DNA of 64,000 nt from Streptomyces griseocarneus (GTDB lineage Bacteria > Actinomycetota > Actinomycetes > Streptomycetales > Streptomycetaceae). The notes beneath the pieces are model-generated. The model worked only from the letters and a program-made list of their open reading frames with translations, was not told the DNA's origin and did not search any database. The position numbers and the translations under genes are program-made. How positions within the stretch are numbered: position 1 is the stretch's first letter; the number at the start of each line of letters is the position of its first letter. The stretch is from assembly GCF_014655595.1 (NCBI RefSeq), contig NZ_BNBL01000013.1, forward strand, positions 1 to 64,000, given 5' to 3'. Of the stretch, positions 17,211 through 25,521 are shown one piece after another.

Positions 17211-17983
17211 GTGCGCCCCTCGTCTGATTGCGTCCCCGTGTGCTGCCGCGCGTCAGGTGCGGCAGAACGACACGAGTGAAATTACAAGTGCGCCGATCCG
17301 GGCCAGTCAAGCCGGGATCTGCTATTGAGCCCCTTATTCACTCTGCGGAACCAAGGCTGAGCGGAAAGTTGCCAAACCACCACAAGAGTGGACACTTCCC
17401 TCAGTCGTCACAAGCGTCCCGTCCTCCCCACTTATATGAAGAGGACGCGGCACGCGGCGGAGCCGTTGCAGGACCGTCCCAACGGGGCACGGAACGATGT
17501 TTACGACTCCCCCTGCCGCCCGACTGTCCGCACACACCGCAACACAAACCTTTGACCTCACTCTGTAACCGCACGAGTGAAAGAAGCCACCAAAACGGAC
17601 ATGCGGTTGACAGGCGGGCGGTCGAGCCGGTCTCCTTGTTCGCATGCCAGCGACCTCTGCACTCCCCCTGGCCACCGCCCCGGGGACCCTCAGCCTGACC
17701 CGTGCCTACGGGTCCCGCTGTGCCGTGCACGCGCGCTGTCGCTGTTCCAGCTGTTGATGCCTGCTCGCCTTCGCTCCAGCTGATCTTTCCGAGCCCCTTG
17801 GGCTCTCTCTGATCGCTCCGGCCTACCGGTGATCCCTGTCGCCGGTTCCGCCGTCGTCGTCACGCTCCCGGCCCGCACCCCATCGGGTGCAACATCGCCG
17901 CGCAGCACCGACGCCACCAGCCTGATCGTCCGATCGTCCGACCTCGTGCCGCCGCACAGCACATCCGTCGAGGAATCCCGCAC
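17211..17983. other. 773-bp non-coding region between divergent whiB and cysteine dioxygenase gene
   Basis: The base composition is lower in GC than the genes around it, and I see no convincing coding frame or RNA gene. It holds the whiB promoter, and must hold the promoter of the rightward gene. A TTGACA at 17604-17609 on the plus strand has no recognisable -10 at the right distance. A long regulatory region fits a developmental gene controlled by several factors. Confidence 0.6.
17281..17310 (-). promoter_or_regulatory. Candidate whiB promoter (TTGACT-N18-TGTAAT)
   Basis: On the minus strand TTGACT (17305-17310) and TGTAAT (17281-17286) are 18 bases apart, placing the start point about 60 bases before the whiB ATG. 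S. coelicolor whiB is known to have more than one promoter; which one this would be cannot be told. A GACAC pentamer, the core recognised by WhiA, lies just downstream (17265-17269), but such short matches are frequent by chance. Confidence 0.55.
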
Positions 17984-18505
17984 ATGAACAGCGACGTCCA
18001 GATCGCCGGCGACCCGCTCGCCCTCCCGCACCTCATGCCGCCGCCCGCCGCCCACCCCGCCACCGTCGCCGAGTTCGCCGGCCTCGCCCGCACCATCGCC
18101 GCCGACGCCGCCTCCTGGGCCCCGCTGGTGCGCTACGACGCCACGAGCCGCTGGTACCACCGGCTGCGCACCGGCCCCGGGTACGAGGTCTGGCTGCTCA
18201 GCTGGGTGCCCGGCCAGGGCAGCGGGCCGCACGACCACGGCCCCTCCTCCGGGGTGATGACCGTGCTGCAGGGCGAGCTGTCGGAGCGTTCCGGCGACAC
18301 GCACCGCGTGCTGGAGGCCGGGGCGCAGCGGGTCTTCGCGCCCGGCTACGCCCACGAGGTCGTCAACGACTCGCTCGAGCCGGCGGTGAGCCTGCACGTG
18401 TACTTCCCCGGGCTCACGGAGATGCCGATGCACCCGGCGCGGCAGGCGCACTGCGCCGCGCAGGAGCGGCCCGCCGCCTCCGCCTCCCCGGTCGCGGCGT
18501 CGTAA
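17984..18505 (+). CDS. Cysteine dioxygenase-like cupin
   Basis: A 173-residue cupin of the bacterial cysteine dioxygenase type, which would oxidise cysteine to cysteine sulfinate with non-haem iron. The iron ligands are visible: H83 and H85 in GPHDHGPSSG, and H124 in GYAHEVVN. Arg/Tyr-rich RYDATSRWYHRLRTGPGYEVW precedes the cupin and probably binds the substrate carboxylate. The C-terminal 25 residues are Ala/Ser-rich and not conserved. The ATG at 17984 gives the only full-length form. It is followed 101 bases later by cofD on the same strand. Another thiol dioxygenase substrate cannot be excluded. Confidence 0.85.
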   Translation: MNSDVQIAGDPLALPHLMPPPAAHPATVAEFAGLARTIAADAASWAPLVRYDATSRWYHRLRTGPGYEVWLLSWVPGQGSGPHDHGPSSGVMTVLQGELSERSGDTHRVLEAGAQRVFAPGYAHEVVNDSLEPAVSLHVYFPGLTEMPMHPARQAHCAAQERPAASASPVAAS

Positions 18506-18507
18506 GG

Positions 18508-18560
18508 CCCGTCGCAGGGGCCGGGGGCTGGCGCGGACCCGTCGCAGGACCCGTCGCAGG
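18508..18560 (+). repeat. Three copies of CCCGTCGCAGG
   Basis: Identical 11-mers start at 18508, 18538 and 18550 in the gap between the cysteine dioxygenase gene and cofD. The last two are 12 bases apart. No function is evident; it may be a local duplication. Confidence 0.6.
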
Positions 18561-18606
18561 GCCGCCCTTCTTCAAGCGCGTGTTCCTCTGCTGACAGACT
18601 GCGCTC

Positions 18607-19575
18607 ATGCGCATTGTGGTTCTGGCCGGCGGGATCGGGGGCGCCCGCTTCCTCCGTGGCCTCAAGTCAGCAGTCCCCGACGCCGAGATCACCGTCATCG
18701 GGAACACGGGCGACGACATTCATTTGTTCGGGCTCAAGGTCTGCCCCGACCTCGACACGGTGATGTACACGCTCGGCGGCGGCATCCACGAGGACCAGGG
18801 GTGGGGCCGGGCCGGCGAGACGTTCGCGGTGAAGGAGGAACTGGCCGCCTACGGCGTCGGGCCCGAGTGGTTCGGGCTCGGCGACCGCGACTTCGCCACG
18901 CACATCGTGCGGACGCAGATGATCGGCGCCGGGTACCCGCTGAGCGCCGTCACCGAGGCGCTGTGCGCTCGGTGGCAGCCGGGGGTACGGCTGCTGCCGA
19001 TGAGCGACGACCGCGTCGAGACCCACGTCCTGATCGACGACCCCGAGGGCGCCGAGGGCACCCGCAAGGCCGTGCACTTCCAGGAGTACTGGGTGCGGCT
19101 GCGGGCCTCGGTGCCCGCCCACGCCATCGTTCCGGTGGGCGCGGACCAGGCCAAGCCGGCACCGGGCGTGCTCGAGGCCATCGCGGCGGCGGACGTCGTG
19201 CTCTTCCCGCCGTCCAATCCCGTGGTGAGCGTCGGAACGATCCTGGGAGTGCCCGGGATCCGGGAGGCCGTCGCCGGCTCCTCCGCCCCCGTCATCGGCC
19301 TCTCCCCCATCGTCGGCGGCGCGCCCGTGCGGGGCATGGCCGACAAGGTGCTCGAGGCCGTCGGCGTCGAGGCCACCGCGGCGGCCGTCGCGCGGCACTA
19401 CGGCTCCGGGCTGATCGACGGGTGGCTCGTGGACTCCGTGGACGCGGACGCCGTGGACGAGGTGGAGGCCGCGGGCATCCGCTGCCGGGCCGTGCCGCTG
19501 ATGATGACCGACCTCGAGGCCACGGCCGCCATGGCCCGCGAGGCGCTGGCGCTGGCCGAGGAGGTGCGCGCGTGA
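18607..19575 (+). CDS. cofD: 2-phospho-L-lactate transferase (coenzyme F420 synthesis)
   Basis: Transfers the phospholactyl or phosphoenolpyruvyl group from its guanylyl carrier to the deazaflavin Fo, making F420-0 or its dehydro form; called FbiA in mycobacteria. The 322 residues have the CofD hallmarks: VVLAGGIGGARFLRGL for the nucleotide, NTGDDIHLFGLKVCPDLDT, and LFPPSNPVVSVGTILGVPGIREA. Its TGA overlaps the GTG of fbiB (GTGA), so the two are coupled. Place beside whiB is the conserved actinobacterial arrangement. Confidence 0.96.
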   Translation: MRIVVLAGGIGGARFLRGLKSAVPDAEITVIGNTGDDIHLFGLKVCPDLDTVMYTLGGGIHEDQGWGRAGETFAVKEELAAYGVGPEWFGLGDRDFATHIVRTQMIGAGYPLSAVTEALCARWQPGVRLLPMSDDRVETHVLIDDPEGAEGTRKAVHFQEYWVRLRASVPAHAIVPVGADQAKPAPGVLEAIAAADVVLFPPSNPVVSVGTILGVPGIREAVAGSSAPVIGLSPIVGGAPVRGMADKVLEAVGVEATAAAVARHYGSGLIDGWLVDSVDADAVDEVEAAGIRCRAVPLMMTDLEATAAMAREALALAEEVRA

Positions 19576-20906
19576 GCGCCGCCGAGGTGCCGGCCCCCGG
19601 CTACCGCGTCTGGGCCGTGCCCGGGATTCCCGAGGTGCGTCCCGGGGACGACCTCGTCAAGCTCATCGCCGCCGCCGTGACGGCCGAGGGCCGGCCGGGG
19701 CTCGCCGACGGGGACGTCCTCGTCGTCACCTCGAAGATCGTCAGCAAGGCGGAGGGGCGGATCCTGGCGGCCGCGGACCGCGAGGCCGCGATCGACGCGG
19801 AAACGGTCCGGCTCGTGGCCCGGCGCGGCACGCTGCGCGTCGTCGAGAACCGGCTGGGCCTCGTCATGGCCGCCGCCGGTGTCGACGCCTCCAACACGGA
19901 GGCCGGCACGGTGCTGCTGCTGCCCGAGGACCCGGACGCCTCCGCGCGGCGCATCCGGGACGGGCTGCGGGACGCGCTGCGGGTCGACGTGGGGGTCGTG
20001 GTGACCGACACGGCCGGGCGGCCGTGGCGCAAGGGCGTCACGGACTTCGCGATCGGCGCGGCAGGTGTGCAGGTGGCGGACGACCTGCGCGGCGGCGTGG
20101 ACGCGTACGGCAATCCTCTGGTCGCCACCGTCGTGGCGACCGTCGACGAGCTGGCCGCGGCCGGCGACCTGGTCAAGGGGAAGGCCGGAGGGCTGCCCGT
20201 CGCCGTGGTGCGGGGACTGCCGCACGTCGTCGGCGACGTGCCCGAGGACGAGGGCGCCCGGTGGCTGGTGCGGCCGGCCGAGGACGACATGTTCCGGCTG
20301 GGGACGTCGGAGGCCGTACGGGAAGCGGTTTCGCTGCGGCGGACGGTGCGGGAGTTCACGGACGATCCCGTGGACCCGGGGGCGGTGCGGCGGGCCGTGG
20401 CCGCGGCCGTGACGGCCCCGGCGCCGCACCACACGACGCCCTGGCGGTTCGTGCTGCTGGAGTCGGCGGACGCGCGGACGCGGCTGCTGGACGCCATGCG
20501 GGACGCGTGGGTCGCGGACCTGCGGGCGGACGGGCGTTCGGAGGCGAGCATCGCCAAGCGGGTGCGGCGCGGGGACGTGCTGCGCAACGCGCCGTACCTG
20601 GTCGTGCCGTGCCTGGTCATGGACGGCTCGCACGACTACCCGGACGCACGGCGCTCGGCGGCGGAACGGGAGATGTTCGTGGTCGCCATGGGGGCCGCGG
20701 TGCAGAACTTCCTGGTGACTCTGGCGAGCGAGCGGCTGGGGTCGGCGTGGGTGTCCTCGACGATGTTCTGCCCCGACGTGGTGCGCGAGGTGCTCGGACT
20801 GCCGGAGGACTGGCACCCGATGGGCGCCGTGGCGGTGGGGCGGCCGGCGGCCGCGCCGCGTGAGCGGGGCGCGCGGGACGCCGACGCGTTCGTGGTGGTG
20901 CGGTAG
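19572..20906 (+). CDS. fbiB: Bifunctional F420-0:gamma-glutamyl ligase / FMN reductase
   Basis: Adds the poly-gamma-glutamate tail to F420-0 and, through its second domain, reduces the dehydro intermediate. The 444 residues split into CofE (about 1-245; VVTSKIVSKAEGRI, VVTDTAGRPWRKGVTDFAIG) and an FMN nitroreductase-like domain (about 250-444; LRRTVREFTDDPVDP, VTAPAPHHTTPWRF). The two-domain form is the actinobacterial FbiB type, unlike the single-domain archaeal CofE. It starts at GTG 19572 inside the cofD stop. Confidence 0.96.
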   Translation: MSAAEVPAPGYRVWAVPGIPEVRPGDDLVKLIAAAVTAEGRPGLADGDVLVVTSKIVSKAEGRILAAADREAAIDAETVRLVARRGTLRVVENRLGLVMAAAGVDASNTEAGTVLLLPEDPDASARRIRDGLRDALRVDVGVVVTDTAGRPWRKGVTDFAIGAAGVQVADDLRGGVDAYGNPLVATVVATVDELAAAGDLVKGKAGGLPVAVVRGLPHVVGDVPEDEGARWLVRPAEDDMFRLGTSEAVREAVSLRRTVREFTDDPVDPGAVRRAVAAAVTAPAPHHTTPWRFVLLESADARTRLLDAMRDAWVADLRADGRSEASIAKRVRRGDVLRNAPYLVVPCLVMDGSHDYPDARRSAAEREMFVVAMGAAVQNFLVTLASERLGSAWVSSTMFCPDVVREVLGLPEDWHPMGAVAVGRPAAAPRERGARDADAFVVVR

Positions 20907-20939
20907 GCCGGCGCGAGGCGGGTGCGCCCCACGGTCCGG

Positions 20940-21845
20940 CTAGATCCCGGAGAAGTCCCGCACCGAGAAGCGCGGGGCGCGCCGCGGGGGCACCACGCCG
21001 CTCAGCAGGATGAGGCGGCACGCCCGGTGGCGCTGGCCCGCGTAGGGCGCGAGCAGCTCGAGCATGCCGTCGTCGTCCGTGCCGCGCACGCCCGTCAGGG
21101 CGTAGCCGACGATCCTCGGCAGGTGCAGGTCGCCGGTCGTGACCGCGTCGGCGGCGCCGTTGGTGCGCTGCAGCGTCTCCGCCGCCGTCCAGGGGCCGAT
21201 CCCGGGGACCGCCTGGAGGCGGGCGGAGGCGGCGGCCTCGTCCATCGCCGCGGCCTCCTCCAGGCGCGCGGCGGCGCGGGCCGCCCGCACGATGGTCGCC
21301 GACCGTTTGCCGTCCACGCCGGCCTTGTGCCACTCCCAGGAGGGGATGAGGGCCCACGCCCGTGGGTCCGGCATCACCCGCAGGCCGGGGCCGGGGCCCG
21401 GAGCGGGCTCCCCGTGGCGCTGCAGCAGCAGGCGCCACGCGCGGTACGCCTCGTCGCTGGTGACCTTCTGTTCGAGGATCGAGGGGATCAGCGACTCCAG
21501 GACCAGGGCGGTGCGGGCCAGCCGGAGGCCGGGGTTGCGGCGGTGCGCCTCGTGGACGAGGCGATGGCGGGGGGTGAACTCCGCCGGGTCGTCGCTCGCG
21601 CCGCAGAGGGTCGGGAGCCGGTCCAGGAGCCAGTCGGCGCCCGGGCCCCACGCCTCGCCGTGGACCCGGCCGTCGTAGGTCAGCCGCAGCGTGCCGGGGC
21701 CCTGCGGGGTGCGGCTCGCACGCCAGAGGGAGCCGTCCGGGGCCACCCGGTAGGCGGGGTCGCCGGGGCCGCGCGCCAGGACGCACAGGGTGCGTTCCAG
21801 GTCGTACGGGCCGCCACCGGGCGGGGCCCACGTGCGGGTGGCCAT
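20940..21845 (-). CDS. AlkA-like 3-methyladenine DNA glycosylase (HhH-GPD)
   Basis: A base-excision repair glycosylase, 301 residues. The helix-hairpin-helix is LQAVPGIGPWTAAETL (about 210-225), followed by the catalytic aspartate in TTGDLHLPRIV. Upstream, LARTALVLESLIPSILEQKVT is the conserved helix that opens the domain. The N-terminal 100 residues are a beta-rich AlkA-N-like region. It converges with fbiB, 33 bases apart, and its ATG is 25 bases past the stop of manC on the same strand, so the two may be co-transcribed. Damage specificity cannot be read from sequence. Confidence 0.88.
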   Translation of the reverse strand: MATRTWAPPGGGPYDLERTLCVLARGPGDPAYRVAPDGSLWRASRTPQGPGTLRLTYDGRVHGEAWGPGADWLLDRLPTLCGASDDPAEFTPRHRLVHEAHRRNPGLRLARTALVLESLIPSILEQKVTSDEAYRAWRLLLQRHGEPAPGPGPGLRVMPDPRAWALIPSWEWHKAGVDGKRSATIVRAARAAARLEEAAAMDEAAASARLQAVPGIGPWTAAETLQRTNGAADAVTTGDLHLPRIVGYALTGVRGTDDDGMLELLAPYAGQRHRACRLILLSGVVPPRRAPRFSVRDFSGI

Positions 21846-21870
21846 CGGGCCAGGGTACGTCGTCCTGCGT

Positions 21871-22953
21871 CTACTGGTCGGAGGAGAAGCGGATCGCGCC
21901 CCGGGGGATCTGCGCGCCGCACCAGATCCGCGCCCCGTCGCGCAGCTCGTTGTCCGGGCCGATCTGCGCGCGGTCGCCGATGACCGCGCCGTCCAGGACC
22001 GTACGGGCGCCGATGCGGGCGCCCGCGCCGACGAGGGAGTCGCGCACGCGGGCGCCCGGCTCGATCACCGCGCCCTCCAGGACCGTGCTGCCGTCGACGT
22101 ACGCGCCGGACTCCACCCGGGCGCCGGCGCCGATGACGGTGCCGCCCATGAGCTTGGCGTCGGGGGCGACCACGGCGCCGTCGAGGACCAGGCGGTCGCC
22201 GCAGCGGCCGGGGACGGCCGGGGACGGGGCGCGGCCCAGGACCAGGTCGGCCGAGCCGCGCACGAAGGCCTGCGGGGTGCCCAGGTCGAGCCAGTAGGTG
22301 GAGTCGACCATGCCCTGCAGGTGGGCGCCGGCGGCGAGGAGGCCGGGGAACGTCTCGCGCTCGACGGAGACCGGGCGGCCGGCGGGGATCTCGTCGATGA
22401 CCGAGCGGTTGAAGACGTAGGCGCCCGCGTTGATCTGGTCGGTGACGATCTCCTCGGGCGTCTGCGGCTTCTCGAGGAAGGCCTGCACCCGGCCCGTGGC
22501 GTCCGTGGGCACCAGGCCGAAGGCCCTGGGGTCCGCCACCCGGGTGAGGTGGAGGGAGACGTCGGCGCCGGTGGTGCGGTGGGTGTCGACCAGCGCCTCG
22601 ATGTCCAGGCCCGTGAGGATGTCGCCGTTGAAGATGAGCACCGGCTCGTCGGGGGCGGAGCGCAGGCGCGAGGCCACGTTGCGGATGGCGCCGCCCGTGC
22701 CCAGGGGCTCCACCTCGGTCACGTACTCCAGGTGCAGGCCCAGGGACGAGCCGTCGCCGAAGTACGGCTCGAAGACCTCGGCCAGGTAGGACGTGGCGAG
22801 CACGATGTGCTCGACGCCCGCCGCGCGGGCCCGGGCCAGCTGGTGGGTGAGGAACGGCACGCCTGCCGCCGGGACCATCGGCTTGGGCGTGTGCACCGTC
22901 AGCGGGCGCAACCGAGTGCCCTTGCCGCCGACCAGGAGGATCGCTTCTGTCAC
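21871..22953 (-). CDS. manC: Mannose-1-phosphate guanylyltransferase
   Basis: Makes GDP-mannose from mannose-1-phosphate and GTP. The 360 residues start with the nucleotidyltransferase signature ILLVGGKGTRLRPLTVHTPKPM; the catalytic acid lies in FNGDILTG, and NAGAYVFNRSVIDEIP is the product-side loop. The C-terminal third is a left-handed beta-helix of hexapeptide repeats (VIGAGARVESGAYVDGSTV), as in GDP-mannose rather than glucose-1-phosphate enzymes. The GTG at 22953 starts at the conserved TEAILLV; the longer frame is not supported. The location with manA and manB nearby supports the mannose assignment over other NDP-sugars. Confidence 0.9.
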   Translation of the reverse strand: MTEAILLVGGKGTRLRPLTVHTPKPMVPAAGVPFLTHQLARARAAGVEHIVLATSYLAEVFEPYFGDGSSLGLHLEYVTEVEPLGTGGAIRNVASRLRSAPDEPVLIFNGDILTGLDIEALVDTHRTTGADVSLHLTRVADPRAFGLVPTDATGRVQAFLEKPQTPEEIVTDQINAGAYVFNRSVIDEIPAGRPVSVERETFPGLLAAGAHLQGMVDSTYWLDLGTPQAFVRGSADLVLGRAPSPAVPGRCGDRLVLDGAVVAPDAKLMGGTVIGAGARVESGAYVDGSTVLEGAVIEPGARVRDSLVGAGARIGARTVLDGAVIGDRAQIGPDNELRDGARIWCGAQIPRGAIRFSSDQ

Positions 22954-23035
22954 CTTGTCGTCTCTGCTTCCTGCTGGGGCCGGGCCGTGATCGGCGGCCA
23001 GTGTATGCAGAACGTGCGGCTCCGGCCGCGCCCGG

Positions 23036-24565
23036 TCAGCGGCCCTGGAGCCGGGCCGCCTCGGCACGGGCGGTGCCGAGCCGCTTGTAGAGGCGGTCGC
23101 CCGGGCATTCGGTGGAGTAGCCGTCGCGGTGCCCGGAGATCACCTTGAGCCTGACGGAGGTCCCCTTCTTGAAGAGGTTGCCGCCGCCGGACACCAGGGT
23201 GGTGCTGCCGGCGGGGTTGACGTCGTAGAGGCCGAGCTTCCATGCGGTGATGGCGGCCACGGCGTCGACCGCGGCCCCGGACGGGTTGGCCCTCCCGAAG
23301 GATCCGAGCACGGCGATTCCCATGCTGTTGGTGTTGAAACCGAGAGTATGGGCGCCTCTGACGGGTTTCGCCACACCGCCTGCCCGGCCTTCGTACACCG
23401 TGCCGCATTTGTCCACGAGGAAGTTGTAGCCGATGTCCCGCCAGCCGCTGCTCACCACGTGGTAGCGGTAGATCCCCCGGATGACGGAGGCGGACTGTGC
23501 GCAGCTGTAGCCGTTGCCGGAGGCGGTGTGGTGCACGAACGCGGCCCGCACGGTCTTGTTGTACGGGAAGCCGTGCTCGCGGATCGACTCGTCGGCGCCC
23601 CAGCCGGCCCGGGTGACGATGCGCGGGCGCGGCCCGACGTAGTAGCCGGGGACGACGCCGGCCTCGTCGTCGATGTCCTCCGGCGGGTCCGAGGGGTCGG
23701 GCGGTACGGGAGGGGCGGGCGGGCCGGGGGGACCAGGGGGACCGGGCGGGCCGGGGGGAACCGGCGGCGCCTCGGACTGGCCCTCGCCCTCGGGGTCGGT
23801 CTCGCCGTGGCCGTCGGGATCCGTCCGCTTGGCGTCCGTGACGACCGTGCTCGTGTGGACGAGGTCCACACGGGCGGCCAGGACGTCGCGGGCCGACTCC
23901 GGCCGGCCCAGGGCGGGGATCTCCGTGGCACCCAGCGGAGCCAGCGGGATGTTGGCCGCCGAGGCGGCGTTGTCCTCCTCGGCGGGCAGGGGGGCGGCGC
24001 GGCGGGCGGGGCGGGGCGCGGCCGGGTCCTTGCCGGGGTCGACGAGTTCCACGCGCAGGCCCGCGGGCAGGGGCGAGCTCTCGGAGGCCCGTCCCGCGGC
24101 CGCCTCCTGACGGACCCTGACCTGGACGGCGTCGCAGGCGCCGACCCACAGGGGGGCGGTGGATCCTCGCAGGGTGCCGCCGCGCGCCTCGGGCGAGCCG
24201 AGGTCGGGGCGGTCGTCGTCGTGCGTCTCGACGTCCTGCCAGCCCGACCACTCCTTGCCGCCCACCGGGCGGGTGCGCACCTGCGCCCGGGCCCTCAGCT
24301 CCTTGCCGGCGTCGTCCCAGACGATGCCGACCAGGGAGAAGGGATCCACGTTCCGGGGCGGCAGCCCGCGCTCCGCCTGGCCGCCGGCGCGGCTGCGGGG
24401 GCCGAGCGGCACGAGCGGCAGCGAGTGGGTGGAGCCCGGGGCGGCGGTCGGTGCGGGGCCGGGCGCGGGGGCGGACGCGGTGGCGTTGGAGGGGGCGGCG
24501 AGGAAGGGCAGGGTCAGGGCGGCGGCGCAGGCGGCGACGGCCGAGGAGACGAGGATTCCACGCAT
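23036..24565 (-). CDS. Secreted N-acetylmuramoyl-L-alanine amidase (PGRP type)
   Basis: A peptidoglycan hydrolase of 509 residues. The signal peptide is MRGILVSSAVAACAAALTLP with cleavage after about residue 28. Residues about 30-230 are a variable region; then a collagen-like Pro/Gly linker (about 240-280, repeated PPGPPGPPGPP) leads to the PGRP/amidase domain. Zinc ligands and catalytic residues are visible in FVHHTASGNGYSCAQ, RYHVVSSGWRDIGYNFLVD and SGHRDGYSTECPGD. The ATG at 24565 is preferred over one six codons upstream because AGGA lies ahead of it. It is probably exported and may remodel the wall where the LCP proteins act. Confidence 0.9.
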   Translation of the reverse strand: MRGILVSSAVAACAAALTLPFLAAPSNATASAPAPGPAPTAAPGSTHSLPLVPLGPRSRAGGQAERGLPPRNVDPFSLVGIVWDDAGKELRARAQVRTRPVGGKEWSGWQDVETHDDDRPDLGSPEARGGTLRGSTAPLWVGACDAVQVRVRQEAAAGRASESSPLPAGLRVELVDPGKDPAAPRPARRAAPLPAEEDNAASAANIPLAPLGATEIPALGRPESARDVLAARVDLVHTSTVVTDAKRTDPDGHGETDPEGEGQSEAPPVPPGPPGPPGPPGPPAPPVPPDPSDPPEDIDDEAGVVPGYYVGPRPRIVTRAGWGADESIREHGFPYNKTVRAAFVHHTASGNGYSCAQSASVIRGIYRYHVVSSGWRDIGYNFLVDKCGTVYEGRAGGVAKPVRGAHTLGFNTNSMGIAVLGSFGRANPSGAAVDAVAAITAWKLGLYDVNPAGSTTLVSGGGNLFKKGTSVRLKVISGHRDGYSTECPGDRLYKRLGTARAEAARLQGR

Positions 24566-24693
24566 ACCTGAAATCCTGGGCATATTTAGCCATATCTGTC
24601 CATTCGCGGGCTGACGGCGAGTCGGTCCCCACGGGCCTTCCCGGGCACCCGGCCGACTGCCCGTCAGCCCCTCCCCCGCGTACGCTGGCGGCG

Positions 24694-25446
24694 ATGAACG
24701 CCACCGATCGCACCCCCGCCGACCTGCTGCGTTCCGCGCTCGCCGCGGACCCGGCCCGCCCGCTCGTGACCTTCTACGACGACGCCACCGGCGAACGCGT
24801 GGAACTGTCCGTGGCGACCTTCGCCAATTGGGTGGCGAAGACCGCCAACCTGCTCCAGGGCGACCTCGCCGCCGGCCCCGGCGACCGTCTCGCGCTGCTG
24901 CTGCCCGCGCACTGGCAGACCGCCGTCTGGCTGCTCGCCTGCTCCTCCGTCGGCGTCGTCGCCGAGGTGGGCGGCGACCCGGCCGCGGCCGACCTGGTCG
25001 TCAGCGGCCCGGACGCGCTCGAGGAGGCGGCCGCCTGCTCCGGCGAGCGGATGGCGCTGGCGCTGCGCCCCCTGGGCGGCCGCTTCCCGCAGCCTCCGGC
25101 CGGCTTCGCGGACTACGCCGTCGAGGTGCCCTCCCAGGGCGACCGGTTCGCCCCCTTCGTCCCCGTGGACCCCGACGCCCCGGCGCTGGTCGTGGGCGGC
25201 CGGGAGCTGACGGGCGCGCAGGTGGTCGAGCAGGCGCGCACGGACGCCCTCCAGCACGGCCTGGGCGCGGGCTCGCGCATGCTCTCGGGGCTGCCGTACG
25301 ACCACTGGGAGGGGCTGTCGGCCGGGCTCTTCGCACCGCTGGCCGCGGGCGGGTCAGTGGTGCTGTGCCGCCACCTCGACCGGCTCTCCGGCGGCGGCCT
25401 GGAGAAGCGGCGCGAGAGCGAGCGCGTCACCGTGACGGCCCTCTGA
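24694..25446 (+). CDS. TIGR03089 family protein (AMP-binding-like N-domain)
   Basis: A 250-residue actinobacterial protein resembling the N-terminal part of acyl-adenylate-forming enzymes (RPLVTFYDDATGERVELSVATFANWVAKTANLL) but lacking their P-loop and C-terminal catalytic motifs, so it is unlikely to be an active synthetase. Its mycobacterial counterpart also sits next to an LCP (CpsA) gene. The ATG at 24694 opens the conserved part. The LCP gene starts 76 bases downstream on the same strand. Function unknown. Confidence 0.85.
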   Translation: MNATDRTPADLLRSALAADPARPLVTFYDDATGERVELSVATFANWVAKTANLLQGDLAAGPGDRLALLLPAHWQTAVWLLACSSVGVVAEVGGDPAAADLVVSGPDALEEAAACSGERMALALRPLGGRFPQPPAGFADYAVEVPSQGDRFAPFVPVDPDAPALVVGGRELTGAQVVEQARTDALQHGLGAGSRMLSGLPYDHWEGLSAGLFAPLAAGGSVVLCRHLDRLSGGGLEKRRESERVTVTAL

Positions 25447-25521
25447 CGCTGCCGCGGCGCGCGTCCCGGGCGATGATCGGCGAGTACGCCGGCACCCGCC
25501 GAGGAGGGACGCAGCGCAGCC

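Noticed and set aside
17541..17630. Plus-strand promoter for the cysteine dioxygenase gene (TTGACC / TTGACA words)
   Set aside because: No recognisable -10 at a suitable distance from either word, and the site is about 380 bases from the gene.
23660..23780. Collagen-like or mobile repeat in the amidase gene
   Set aside because: It is an in-frame Pro/Gly linker of the protein, not a DNA repeat element.
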